Below, in pieces: positions 22,883 through 30,341 of a stretch of DNA of 64,000 nt (its first letter is position 1; the number at the start of each line of letters is the position of its first letter). The position numbers were made by a program, and so were the translations under genes. Location: positions 5,392 through 69,391 of the forward strand of contig NZ_PTJE01000002.1 of assembly GCF_002934445.1 (NCBI RefSeq), read 5' to 3'. The stretch comes from Nonlabens xylanidelens (lineage in GTDB: Bacteria > Bacteroidota > Bacteroidia > Flavobacteriales > Flavobacteriaceae). The notes under the pieces are model-generated. The model was given only the letters and a program-made list of their open reading frames with translations, was not told where the DNA came from and did no database searches.

Positions 22883-23263
22883 ATGGGAATTATAAGAAAA
22901 ACAGTATCTATAGATTTATTGCTTAATGAATTTGAGCAAGAATCTAATGCCATATCTGCGGTAGACTTAATTAAACGTTTAGATAAACAGATTAATAAAA
23001 CGACTATTTATAGAGTTTTAGATAAGCTAGAAGATGATGGTGTATTACACTCCTTTTTAGGTTTTGATGGTGTGAAATGGTATGCAAAATGTAAAGGTTG
23101 TACAAAATCTGTTCACAAAGATTTCCATCCTCATTTTCAATGTTTGAGTTGTGGTACAGTAGACTGTCTTAATATTCATGTAAATATTCCAGAAATACCT
23201 AATCGCGAGGTTTTATTCTCACAGTTATTAATTCAAGGTAAGTGTGAAGCGTGCGCTGCTTAA
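22883..23263 (+). CDS. Fur-family metalloregulator (Zur-like)
   Basis: The 126-residue Fur-family repressor has a winged-helix N-terminus with the recognition helix region NKTTIYRVLDKLEDDGVL (about residues 38-55). The C-terminal metal-binding domain has HKDFHPHFQCLSCGTVDCL (about 74-92) and a final CEACAA, giving the two CxxC zinc pairs. It is divergent from the MerC-like/folE operon, with two matching operators between them, so it most likely represses both that operon and itself. The folE target favours zinc sensing, since Zur often controls GTP cyclohydrolase genes; iron or other metals are not excluded. Confidence 0.88.
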   Translation: MGIIRKTVSIDLLLNEFEQESNAISAVDLIKRLDKQINKTTIYRVLDKLEDDGVLHSFLGFDGVKWYAKCKGCTKSVHKDFHPHFQCLSCGTVDCLNIHVNIPEIPNREVLFSQLLIQGKCEACAA

Positions 23264-23281
23264 GATTATGAAAAAATAATC
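23262..23281. terminator. Weak hairpin between convergent genes
   Basis: AGATTAT/ATAATCT with an A-rich loop overlaps the regulator stop codon and lies just before the end of the ABC ATPase gene. It may serve either strand. Confidence 0.35.
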
Positions 23282-23290
23282 TTCTTAAAA

Positions 23291-24052
23291 TTAGCTATCA
23301 AATTTAAATTGGACGATTCCGTTTTCAAAAGCCACATGTTTTGAGGGGAAAATTTCTTGTAGTTTATTAGATTTTACAAAGTCACTTATCGTCTCATGTG
23401 CGATAGATCCTTTATGTATACTAACGATCTCGTCGCACAAAGACATTGCTAGTTGTATCTCATGCGTGGCATAAATAATAGTTTTACCATGCTCATGACA
23501 GTAATCTCTCAATTGCAACAGTAAATCTGCCTTATGATTGATATCTAGATGGCTGGTAGGCTCGTCCATGAGAATGTACTCCGTATCTTGAACTATGGCA
23601 CGCGCTATTAAAACTCGTTGTAACTGTCCATCACTCAAAGTGCCTGCCTTGCGATTTTCCAATTGTTTTAAATCAAAACTTTCTAGAGCTTCATTGATTA
23701 CTTCGTGATCTTCAGCGGCTAGTTTACCTATATAGTTGGTATAAGGAGCGCGACTTAATTCTAATAACTCTCTGACACTTAAAAAATGACTGAACGATCG
23801 CTCTGTTAGTACTACAGATATGAATTTAGATCGTTCTACTGCCGTATAATCGTTCCAGTTTTTATTCTCAATAAAGACATTTCCATTGATGAGGTGTTGC
23901 CCACTTGCCATGGCTCTCAATAGGGTCGATTTACCAGAACCGTTAGTTCCTATGATGGATATAAATTTCGCTTTCGCGAAAGCGAGATCGCCATCAAAAG
24001 CAGCAACAACGCAATGACCATAACCTACCTGTATGTTTTCTAGTCTTATCAT
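23291..24052 (-). CDS. ABC transporter ATP-binding subunit, BtuD-like
   Basis: This is the ATPase of an iron-chelate/B12-type importer. It has Walker A GTNGSGKST (residues 35-43), the signature TLSDGQLQRV (about 137-146), Walker B YILMDEPTSHLD and the H-loop IIYATHEI. The ATG shares a base with the permease stop (TAATG), so translation is coupled. The palindrome at 23969-23984 is read as LAFAKAK (residues 23-29) in the strand before Walker A. Cobalamin as cargo is inferred from the divergent riboswitch-controlled receptor; the subunit alone would also fit siderophore uptake. Confidence 0.88.
   Translation of the reverse strand: MIRLENIQVGYGHCVVAAFDGDLAFAKAKFISIIGTNGSGKSTLLRAMASGQHLINGNVFIENKNWNDYTAVERSKFISVVLTERSFSHFLSVRELLELSRAPYTNYIGKLAAEDHEVINEALESFDLKQLENRKAGTLSDGQLQRVLIARAIVQDTEYILMDEPTSHLDINHKADLLLQLRDYCHEHGKTIIYATHEIQLAMSLCDEIVSIHKGSIAHETISDFVKSNKLQEIFPSKHVAFENGIVQFKFDS
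23969..23984. repeat. CGCTTTCGCGAAAGCG palindrome, copy 4 (in CDS)
   Basis: A perfect copy inside the ABC ATPase gene, read in the A-F-A-K frame 6 codons before Walker A. Confidence 0.95.
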
Positions 24053-25059
24053 TAGAAGTGTAAATTACGTTTTCTCATAATCAACCAGATAATGAGTGGT
24101 GCTCCCAGTAATGATGTCACTGCATTGATAGGTAAGGAGTAATTTGAAAATGGCAATTGTGATACTAAATCACAGAAAAGTAGGAGCGTGGCACCTAATA
24201 AAACAACCGTTGGGATTAATATTTTGTGATTTACCGTAGGTAAAATAAGTCGTGATAAATGCGGTACAGCTAGTCCTATAAAAGCGATAGGACCTGCATA
24301 TGCGGTAATACTACCAGCAAGAATACTTGTGATGATTATAATTATCCATCTTGTTTTTTTAATGTTAATCCCTAAACTAAGCGCATAACTCTCACCTAAT
24401 AAGAGCGCATTTAATGGTTTAATAATCCAGATTAATAATATTAAAGCAAGAAAAAACAATAAAATGATGATCCATAAATCGGCCCAGTTGATATTACCTA
24501 GACTACCCATGGACCAGAATACATATCTTTTTAATTGTTCACTAGAACTGAAATAACTTAAAATACCTACCACAGCGCTGCTCAAACTTCCTACCATTAA
24601 ACCTACGATTAATAATCCCATGGTATCTTTAATTCTTAGCGACATGAGAATGATTAACAATAGAACAACAAGACTTCCTACCACACTTGCAGTAATGATT
24701 CCAAAACCAGAAATTGCGCCTATTCCTAATGCCGTTGCTCCCATGATAACAAGAGCAACACCTAGTCCTGCACCACTAGAAATACCGAGAACAAAAGGAC
24801 CAGCCAGCGGATTCCTAAACAAGGTTTGCATCAATAAACCTGCGATAGCAAGTCCAGCACCGGTTAAAATAGCCATGATGGCACGAGGTAATCGCAGTTC
24901 TGTAATGATATAACGAACTGTCTTGCCGGTTTGTGGATTTTCTAGACCAAACAACGCATCCATCACTTGATGAGGTTTTATATAAACCGTACCTAGACAT
25001 ATGTCTGCAATGAAGAAGACTAGTAGTAAAATGCTCAGTATGAAAAATTGTTTTTTCAA
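24052..25059 (-). CDS. FecCD/BtuC-family ABC permease
   Basis: The 335-residue permease has about ten transmembrane helices. Family motifs include LRLPRAIMAILTGAGLAIAGLLMQTLFRNPLAGPFVLG (helix 2 and the following loop, about residues 53-90), LLLGESYALSLGI and PIAFIGLAVPHLSRLI (the ATPase-coupling region, about 258-272). It forms the membrane channel of an importer with the ATPase encoded next and the lipoprotein encoded before. The gap to the binding-protein gene is 41 bases, so the three are one operon. Confidence 0.92.
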   Translation of the reverse strand: MKKQFFILSILLLVFFIADICLGTVYIKPHQVMDALFGLENPQTGKTVRYIITELRLPRAIMAILTGAGLAIAGLLMQTLFRNPLAGPFVLGISSGAGLGVALVIMGATALGIGAISGFGIITASVVGSLVVLLLIILMSLRIKDTMGLLIVGLMVGSLSSAVVGILSYFSSSEQLKRYVFWSMGSLGNINWADLWIIILLFFLALILLIWIIKPLNALLLGESYALSLGINIKKTRWIIIIITSILAGSITAYAGPIAFIGLAVPHLSRLILPTVNHKILIPTVVLLGATLLLFCDLVSQLPFSNYSLPINAVTSLLGAPLIIWLIMRKRNLHF

Positions 25060-25100
25060 TGAATGAAAGGAATAGATTTTTTGCTAATCGAACTGTAAAT

Positions 25101-26252
25101 TTAGTCTTCTAGTGGTTTAAAGAAATACAATTCATGGTCTAATTGTAAATCGGGATGTAAAATCTTAACGAGATCTTTTAAAACTAGATCTGGTCGCATG
25201 CTAGCTTCTTCGTAATAGGTAACGCCACCTTTGGCACCTACGGTAAGCGCATGGGTATAAACTTGTTTGTTCTTAAAAGATTCAAAAAGGCCGTATGATT
25301 TATTATCTGCTAGCATTTTTGAATAACTAGAATATTGTCCAGGTGCAATCCAGTAGCTAGCCTCGCGGCCATCTGTAAGTACTTTTTCTAGTGGATAGGC
25401 TAGTGAGCCGCTTCCTGCTGTCTCTTTATATATGTAGTTTGCGCCAGCATCATTTAAGATTTTTGCCTGCCAAGAATCTCCATATGGTAAATACCATTGA
25501 TCTTTCCACGTTGCACCACTCAAAACTTGTGGTTTATCTTCGGTTTTTACTAATTCTAGAGTCTTTAAATATTCTTTTTCTATAGAATTAAAAATACTGT
25601 CTGCCTCTTTTTCTTTACCGTATAAAACACCAAAAAGCTTGATCCACTCTGCTTTACCTAGTGGATGTTCTTCCACCCATTCTCCATTATACATAACTGG
25701 TACGCCAGCTTCTTGTATTTTTTGATACGTAGGATTACTGTCGTCTATACTAAATCCCATAACCATATCTGGTTCTAGAATTATAGTTGCCTCTACATTT
25801 ATAAGTTGATTAGTACCTAATTCTTCTACATGACCGCTGTCTATTAAAGACCTAACTTCTGGCGAGCTTATATAATCACTAGATGGGAAACCTATAAGTG
25901 ATTTTTCTTCTCCTAACAATACTAGTGGTGGTATGTGAGTGGTAGAGGTAAGGACTATTTTTTTTACAGGTATTTGAATAGTTCTAGGAATATCTGCTGG
26001 AGGAGTAGACTCTATAGTTTTTTTATTGACTAGTTTAAAAGTATAATTAACAGCACTTTCTGGCCATGGATTCATAATAGTTACATAATAACCAGAGCTG
26101 GTATTTTTAATTTGAAAACCATGAGCATATTTAATGTCTATTTGTTGATATTCAGTAATATCATCAATTGGTATTACCGTTTTTCCCACTTCTTTTTTAC
26201 AAGATTGTAAAATAAAAACGAATAAAATTAAGTATATCAGTGGCTGTTTCAT
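25101..26252 (-). CDS. Substrate-binding lipoprotein of B12/iron-chelate ABC importer
   Basis: The lipoprotein signal MKQPLIYLILFVFILQSC (Cys18) is followed by a periplasmic-binding domain of class III (BtuF/FepB type). Its two lobes are VKKIVLTSTTHIPPLVLLGEEKSLIG and PDMVMGF in the N-lobe, then PQVLSGATWKDQWYLPYGDSWQAKILNDAGANYIY in the C-lobe, joined by a long helix. I chose ATG at 26252 over the upstream in-frame start at 26270, since it sits right before the signal. It is the first gene of the BtuFCD-like operon; no riboswitch lies on its own side of the intergenic region. Confidence 0.87.
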   Translation of the reverse strand: MKQPLIYLILFVFILQSCKKEVGKTVIPIDDITEYQQIDIKYAHGFQIKNTSSGYYVTIMNPWPESAVNYTFKLVNKKTIESTPPADIPRTIQIPVKKIVLTSTTHIPPLVLLGEEKSLIGFPSSDYISSPEVRSLIDSGHVEELGTNQLINVEATIILEPDMVMGFSIDDSNPTYQKIQEAGVPVMYNGEWVEEHPLGKAEWIKLFGVLYGKEKEADSIFNSIEKEYLKTLELVKTEDKPQVLSGATWKDQWYLPYGDSWQAKILNDAGANYIYKETAGSGSLAYPLEKVLTDGREASYWIAPGQYSSYSKMLADNKSYGLFESFKNKQVYTHALTVGAKGGVTYYEEASMRPDLVLKDLVKILHPDLQLDHELYFFKPLED

Positions 26253-26365
26253 AGGTTTCAAAAGTACCAATTCTAATAGAACTAAGGTGAGATGTTTTCA
26301 ATAAGGTATAAAAATATTGATCAATTCAATAATCTAACTTGATTAAAATAGTATTTTCGCGGCTT

Positions 26366-26582
26366 GAAATATGGTTTTTAAGCTGGAAGAAAGTTACGCT
26401 TTCGCGAAAGCAAAAAATTAAAAGGGAATCTAGTGCAATTCTAGAACTGTTCCCGCAACTGTAATCAAAACGTCTTTTTAAAAAAGGCGTCTTATAAATT
26501 TTATAAGATAAAATCAATACAGTCACTGAGCAAGGCTTGGGAAGACGATTTTATTTTGGAGTCAGGAGACCTGCCATTTTTC
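26366..26582 (+). promoter_or_regulatory. Cobalamin riboswitch
   Basis: The aptamer core is unmistakable: AAAAGGGAAT (26419-26428), CTGTTCCCGCAACTGTAA (about 26447-26464), GCAAGGCTTGGGAAGACG (about 26530-26548) and AGTCAGGAGACCTGCC (26561-26576). The closing helix P1 pairs GAAATATGG (26366-26374) with CCATTTTTC (26574-26582). It precedes the BtuB-like receptor gene by 143 bases. By established behaviour of the class, adenosylcobalamin binding should shut off receptor expression. One copy of the CTTTCGCGAAAG palindrome (26397-26411) lies inside its 5' part. Confidence 0.93.
26397..26412. repeat. Palindrome copy 5, inside the riboswitch
   Basis: CGCTTTCGCGAAAGCA matches 15 of 16 positions (final G to A), with the 14-base core intact. 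It sits between the closing helix and the GGGAA core of the cobalamin aptamer. Confidence 0.9.
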
Positions 26583-26725
26583 AAATCAATTATTGTTCAT
26601 CTTCGGGATAGAGATAGCGATGGGTTTTTTATGTCAGGTCGAGCGCAGTCGAGACCTTTTGCGTGTGTTATATCGCGGTTTATAGAACTCTTCAAAATTC
26701 CTTTCCTGAGCCTAAAAACCTAAAA
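26583..26725 (+). promoter_or_regulatory. Riboswitch expression platform and btuB leader
   Basis: This leader holds CTTCGGGATAGAGATAGCG (about 26600-26619) followed by GATGGG and six T. It then holds an imperfect hairpin AGGTCGAGCGC...GACCT (26636-26657) ending in four T. Either could be a terminator or RBS-sequestering structure for the cobalamin switch. Both also resemble intergenic repeats common in flavobacterial genomes. Confidence 0.45.
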
Positions 26726-28684
26726 ATGAAAAAACAAATCATCGCTCTAAGCGCAATGATCGCAGTAGCTGTGTCGGGAAATGCACAAGTAGATTCTACT
26801 GCAACAAAGCTGGATCAAGTTATTGTAACAGCATCTTCAAAATTTGATTTACAACGCAAAGACAGCGGTAAACCAGTAATTAAAATCACAAGAGCAGACA
26901 TAGAAGCGCAACGTGCTGCTAACATCGCAGACCTTCTTAACCAGTATGCTGGTATAGAAATTAATGGTTCTAGAAGTAATGCTGGTCAAAACCAGAGTTA
27001 CTTTGTAAGAGGTGGTAACAGCCGTCAGGTAGCTTTTTTAATTGATGGCGCTCAGGTTAATGATCCAAGTAATATTAATGGAGAATTTGACCTAAGACTA
27101 GTAGATATAGACCAAATAGAAGAAATTGAGATTTTAAAAGGTGCTGCAAGTACACTTTATGGTGCAAACGCAAGTACAGCGGTAATCAATATTAAATTAC
27201 GTAAAGCACCAGAATCTGGTGTACGTGTGAGTGTTGCTTCTTTTATAGGAACAAATAAAAGTAGAGAACAAGCTAATAATGGACCTGATGAGTACAACAA
27301 CAGTGTGCAACTACAAGGAAGTACTAAAAGTGGTTTTACTTACGGTGCTGGTTTAAATCATCAAAGTACAAACGGTCTTAGTGCAGCAGAAAGTGCTGAT
27401 GATAATGTACAGTTTGAGGCAGACGAATTTAACCGCATTAACCTGATAGGTAGAGTAGGTTATGATAATAACAAGAACTTAAAAGTGAGTAGTTACCTAT
27501 CATTTGATGAGTACGTTGCAGAATTTGACAACGGTGCTTTTACCGATGGAGATAACGAGACGTACAGCCGCCAGGTAAGATGGGGAACTAATGCCAACTG
27601 GAAATATTCTGATAAAGGAGAGATCGTTTATAACGGTGTAACTACTGCAACTCGCAGAGATACTAGAAGTGGTTTTCCTTCTTTATATAATGCAAATGGA
27701 ATCTCAATAGACTTATATAACAAGTATACGTTTCAATTAACAGAAGAATCTAGCTTAAAAACTATTTTAGGTTTTAACTTTAAGAATGAGACGTATGAAG
27801 ATTTTAGTATCCCATTCGGTAGTACAGAATTTGCACAAAATGCAGATAAGGATAATGTAAACTTCCAGATTTATGATCCTTATTTTAACGTGGTTTATTT
27901 AAGCGGTACTGGATTTAACGTTAATGCAGGTGCACGTTATAATTCACATAGTAACTATGATGGAAAGTTAGTTTATAACATTAACCCATCGTATAGATTT
28001 AATCTTGGTGACAATACCTTGAAAGCTTATGCTAGTTATAGTACTGCTTATATCACACCATCTTTGTTCCAACTGTATGCTAACGGATTCGGTAATGAGG
28101 AGTTAGAGCCAGAAGAAAACAAAACTCTAGAAGCAGGAATTTCTTGGAGTAAGAATTCTTCTAGTTTAGGTGTTACTGTTTTTCAACGTGAAGAAGATAA
28201 TCTAGTACAATTTGTAACTGTAGATCCAGTTAACTTTATCTCTCAATACCAGAATGTAGAAGAAGAACTTACTGCAAGAGGTGTAGAGGTTATGGGACAA
28301 ACGGTTTTATTTGATAAAGTAAACCTTACAGCAAACTATACATTTACAGAAAGAGAAAACGTACCACAATTGAGACGTATTCCTAAGCATAAGGTAAATG
28401 CTAGTGCTAGAGTAGAGGTGTTAAAACGTGCGTTTTTAACAGCAAGATACCAGTACAATCACCAGCGTGCAGATGCATTCTTTGATTTGAATACTTTTAG
28501 TACTCAAAATGTAGAATTAAAAAGTTATCAATTAGTGGATCTAGACGCTACTTATAAATTGAACAGTAAAGATGTTACTTTCTTTGCAAGTGTTTCTAAT
28601 TTACTAGATGAAGATTATCAAGAGGCAGTAGGATTCCAGACTAGAGGTAGAACTTACAAAGTAGGTGTACGTTTAGGATTCTAA
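26726..28684 (+). CDS. btuB: TonB-dependent cobalamin receptor, BtuB-like
   Basis: This outer-membrane receptor imports B12 using TonB energy. Signal peptide: MKKQIIALSAMIAVAVSGNAQ. TonB-box-like region: LDQVIVTASS (about residues 29-38). Plug domain: NIADLLNQYAGIEINGSR through IEEIEILKGAASTLYGANASTAVINI (about 66-165). A 22-strand barrel follows to the C-terminus, which ends GRTYKVGVRLGF with the terminal Phe. I chose ATG at 26726 because the longer frame runs through non-signal sequence. Control by the upstream cobalamin riboswitch and the divergent BtuFCD-like operon together fix the substrate as a corrinoid. Confidence 0.92.
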   Translation: MKKQIIALSAMIAVAVSGNAQVDSTATKLDQVIVTASSKFDLQRKDSGKPVIKITRADIEAQRAANIADLLNQYAGIEINGSRSNAGQNQSYFVRGGNSRQVAFLIDGAQVNDPSNINGEFDLRLVDIDQIEEIEILKGAASTLYGANASTAVINIKLRKAPESGVRVSVASFIGTNKSREQANNGPDEYNNSVQLQGSTKSGFTYGAGLNHQSTNGLSAAESADDNVQFEADEFNRINLIGRVGYDNNKNLKVSSYLSFDEYVAEFDNGAFTDGDNETYSRQVRWGTNANWKYSDKGEIVYNGVTTATRRDTRSGFPSLYNANGISIDLYNKYTFQLTEESSLKTILGFNFKNETYEDFSIPFGSTEFAQNADKDNVNFQIYDPYFNVVYLSGTGFNVNAGARYNSHSNYDGKLVYNINPSYRFNLGDNTLKAYASYSTAYITPSLFQLYANGFGNEELEPEENKTLEAGISWSKNSSSLGVTVFQREEDNLVQFVTVDPVNFISQYQNVEEELTARGVEVMGQTVLFDKVNLTANYTFTERENVPQLRRIPKHKVNASARVEVLKRAFLTARYQYNHQRADAFFDLNTFSTQNVELKSYQLVDLDATYKLNSKDVTFFASVSNLLDEDYQEAVGFQTRGRTYKVGVRLGF

Positions 28685-28705
28685 AAATTCAATACTTATA
28701 AATTG

Positions 28706-28736
28706 AAAAGGCTGCTCGATAGAGCAGCCTTTTTTG
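28706..28736. terminator. btuB terminator (bidirectional)
   Basis: AAGGCTGCTC and GAGCAGCCTT form a 10-bp stem with a loop of four, followed by a T run. The A tract on the other side can serve the convergent esterase gene. Confidence 0.88.
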
Positions 28737-28760
28737 TTTTATTATATTTTCACAAGCATT

Positions 28761-29708
28761 TTATTTCAATAAAAATACCAATGGAATAGCGGCACGACGC
28801 TGCCAGTCTTTTTCGTTATGTATGTGACCTTCAAATTTCCTGTAAAGTAAGTCCTCGTCTGTATAACCTAGATCTTTAAACATATCATTTACTCGTAGTT
28901 GATAGGGCTCATAATTATAATCTAGCGTTTTAGTACCGTGATCAAAATAGATTTTATGGCTACCAGCTTGCGGAACAGATGTAGGTAATTCCTTGATAAA
29001 AGCTTCTCCTAGAAGTGGTACAGGCCAGTGTGTACTTACACAACCTATTTTTCCATATACTTCTGGATATTTGATCATGGCATAAAGTGATATTAATCCA
29101 CCCATAGAGCTACCCATTATAGCGGTATCCTCTGGTTTTGTAGAGGTTTGAAAATTCTCGTTTACAAATGGTCTTAGCTCATTGGTTAAGAATTTTAAAT
29201 AATCATCACTGTATAATTTATCATATCCAGTGTTCTTTTTTAGTTCCGCTTTCGCGAAAGCGGACTCTGTCAACTCACCAGGTAACTGTGGCATGTATTC
29301 ACTAAAACGTTTTTTATTGGTATTCCATGCAGTAACCACGATAGTAGGTTGTATAGCCTGTGCCGTAGTTAGAGAATCCATTTTTTGATCCATTTCCCAA
29401 GCAACACCGGTGTAAGCAGTTTCTTTGTTAAAGACGTTCTGTCCATCGTGCATATAGAGAACTTGGTATTTGACACCTTTTTGTGGATAACCTTCAGGAA
29501 GCCATATTTCTACATTGCGATTATCTACAAAGTTGGATTTAAAATCGTTGTAATATAAAATGGTATCGTTTTGTATTGCTGTGTCAAAACGAGTCATTTG
29601 AACTGTTTGCTTTGCATTAGGTTCAAAAACATTAGTTGGAGAATTGTTTTTACAACTTAAAAATAAGGCAACTGTTGTTAAAATAGAAATAAAGAAAGTT
29701 GTTTTCAT
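28761..29708 (-). CDS. Esterase D-type alpha/beta hydrolase lipoprotein
   Basis: The lipoprotein signal ends LFLSC (Cys19). The alpha/beta-hydrolase domain (Fes/IroE, esterase D family) shows VEIWLPEGYP, VLYMHDGQNVF (about residues 82-92), the nucleophile elbow GSSMGG (about 197-202) and a C-terminal GHIHNEKDW carrying the probable catalytic His. The family hydrolyses siderophore or acyl esters; the substrate here is unknown. The palindrome at 29247-29262 encodes AFAKA within ESAFAKAELKK (about 150-154). The stop of the response regulator lies... upstream, 6 bases from this start, so it probably belongs to the same operon as the two-component genes. Confidence 0.83.
   Translation of the reverse strand: MKTTFFISILTTVALFLSCKNNSPTNVFEPNAKQTVQMTRFDTAIQNDTILYYNDFKSNFVDNRNVEIWLPEGYPQKGVKYQVLYMHDGQNVFNKETAYTGVAWEMDQKMDSLTTAQAIQPTIVVTAWNTNKKRFSEYMPQLPGELTESAFAKAELKKNTGYDKLYSDDYLKFLTNELRPFVNENFQTSTKPEDTAIMGSSMGGLISLYAMIKYPEVYGKIGCVSTHWPVPLLGEAFIKELPTSVPQAGSHKIYFDHGTKTLDYNYEPYQLRVNDMFKDLGYTDEDLLYRKFEGHIHNEKDWQRRAAIPLVFLLK
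29247..29262. repeat. CGCTTTCGCGAAAGCG palindrome, copy 6 (in CDS)
   Basis: A perfect copy inside the esterase gene, read in the A-F-A-K frame in a lysine-rich surface segment. Confidence 0.95.
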
Positions 29709-29714
29709 AATTGG

Positions 29715-30341
29715 TTAATTTGAGTGGCCGTGTTGCTCTTGTGCATACTGTTGTAATTCTCCTTTACCAGATAATCCTAATTTCTGGATCATGTTCTTTC
29801 TATGCTTGTTAACTGTACTTATGGCGGTACCGCGTTCTTCTGCTATGTCCTGACTGGATAAACCTCTGGCAATGGAAATAAGAATGTCTCGCTCACTTCT
29901 GGACAGTATATTCTTTTTTACTTTAAAAGATTTGATTTCTTCTAGCTGTGCGGTCATGTGTTCATCAAAGTAAACTTTACCTTCATAAACGTCTTTTACA
30001 GCCTGTCTTAAATGGATTAGCGGACTGCTTTTAAGTGCATACCCATCTGCACCAGCGTCTAACATGTCTTTTATAGCACCAGTATTGTCAAACATGCTTA
30101 GGGCTATAACCTTAGTAGTTGGCCTTAATTTTTTGATGGCTTTGCACAATTCTATACCATTCATGTCTGGCATGCTTATATCGGTAAGAACCACATCTGG
30201 TAATGAATTTTCTATGCGCTGCATCATCTCTGTACCATTACTAGTAGCGTATAAAACTCTAATAATAGGATCTTGTTCTAAAAATAATTTGAGACCATCA
30301 CTTAGGGAAATGTGATCTTCCGCAATAGCTACTGTAATCAT
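29715..30341 (-). CDS. NarL/LuxR-type response regulator
   Basis: The receiver domain has the acidic pair ED at residues 8-9, the phospho-acceptor Asp54 in VVLTDISMPDMNG, Ser in ALSMFD and Lys in GYALKSS. The C-terminal LuxR helix-turn-helix is LSRSERDILISIARGLSSQDIAEERGTAISTVNKHRKNMIQKLG. ATG at 30341 overlaps the kinase stop by four bases; the longer start at 30371 would read deep into the kinase gene. It is the cognate partner of the kinase encoded directly before, and its target may include the esterase gene 6 bases downstream. Confidence 0.92.
   Translation of the reverse strand: MITVAIAEDHISLSDGLKLFLEQDPIIRVLYATSNGTEMMQRIENSLPDVVLTDISMPDMNGIELCKAIKKLRPTTKVIALSMFDNTGAIKDMLDAGADGYALKSSPLIHLRQAVKDVYEGKVYFDEHMTAQLEEIKSFKVKKNILSRSERDILISIARGLSSQDIAEERGTAISTVNKHRKNMIQKLGLSGKGELQQYAQEQHGHSN

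Noticed and set aside
26253-26365. A second riboswitch on the minus strand for the BtuFCD-like operon
   Set aside because: The space is too short and the minus strand lacks the GGGAA, CCCGCAACTG and GGAGACC core blocks.
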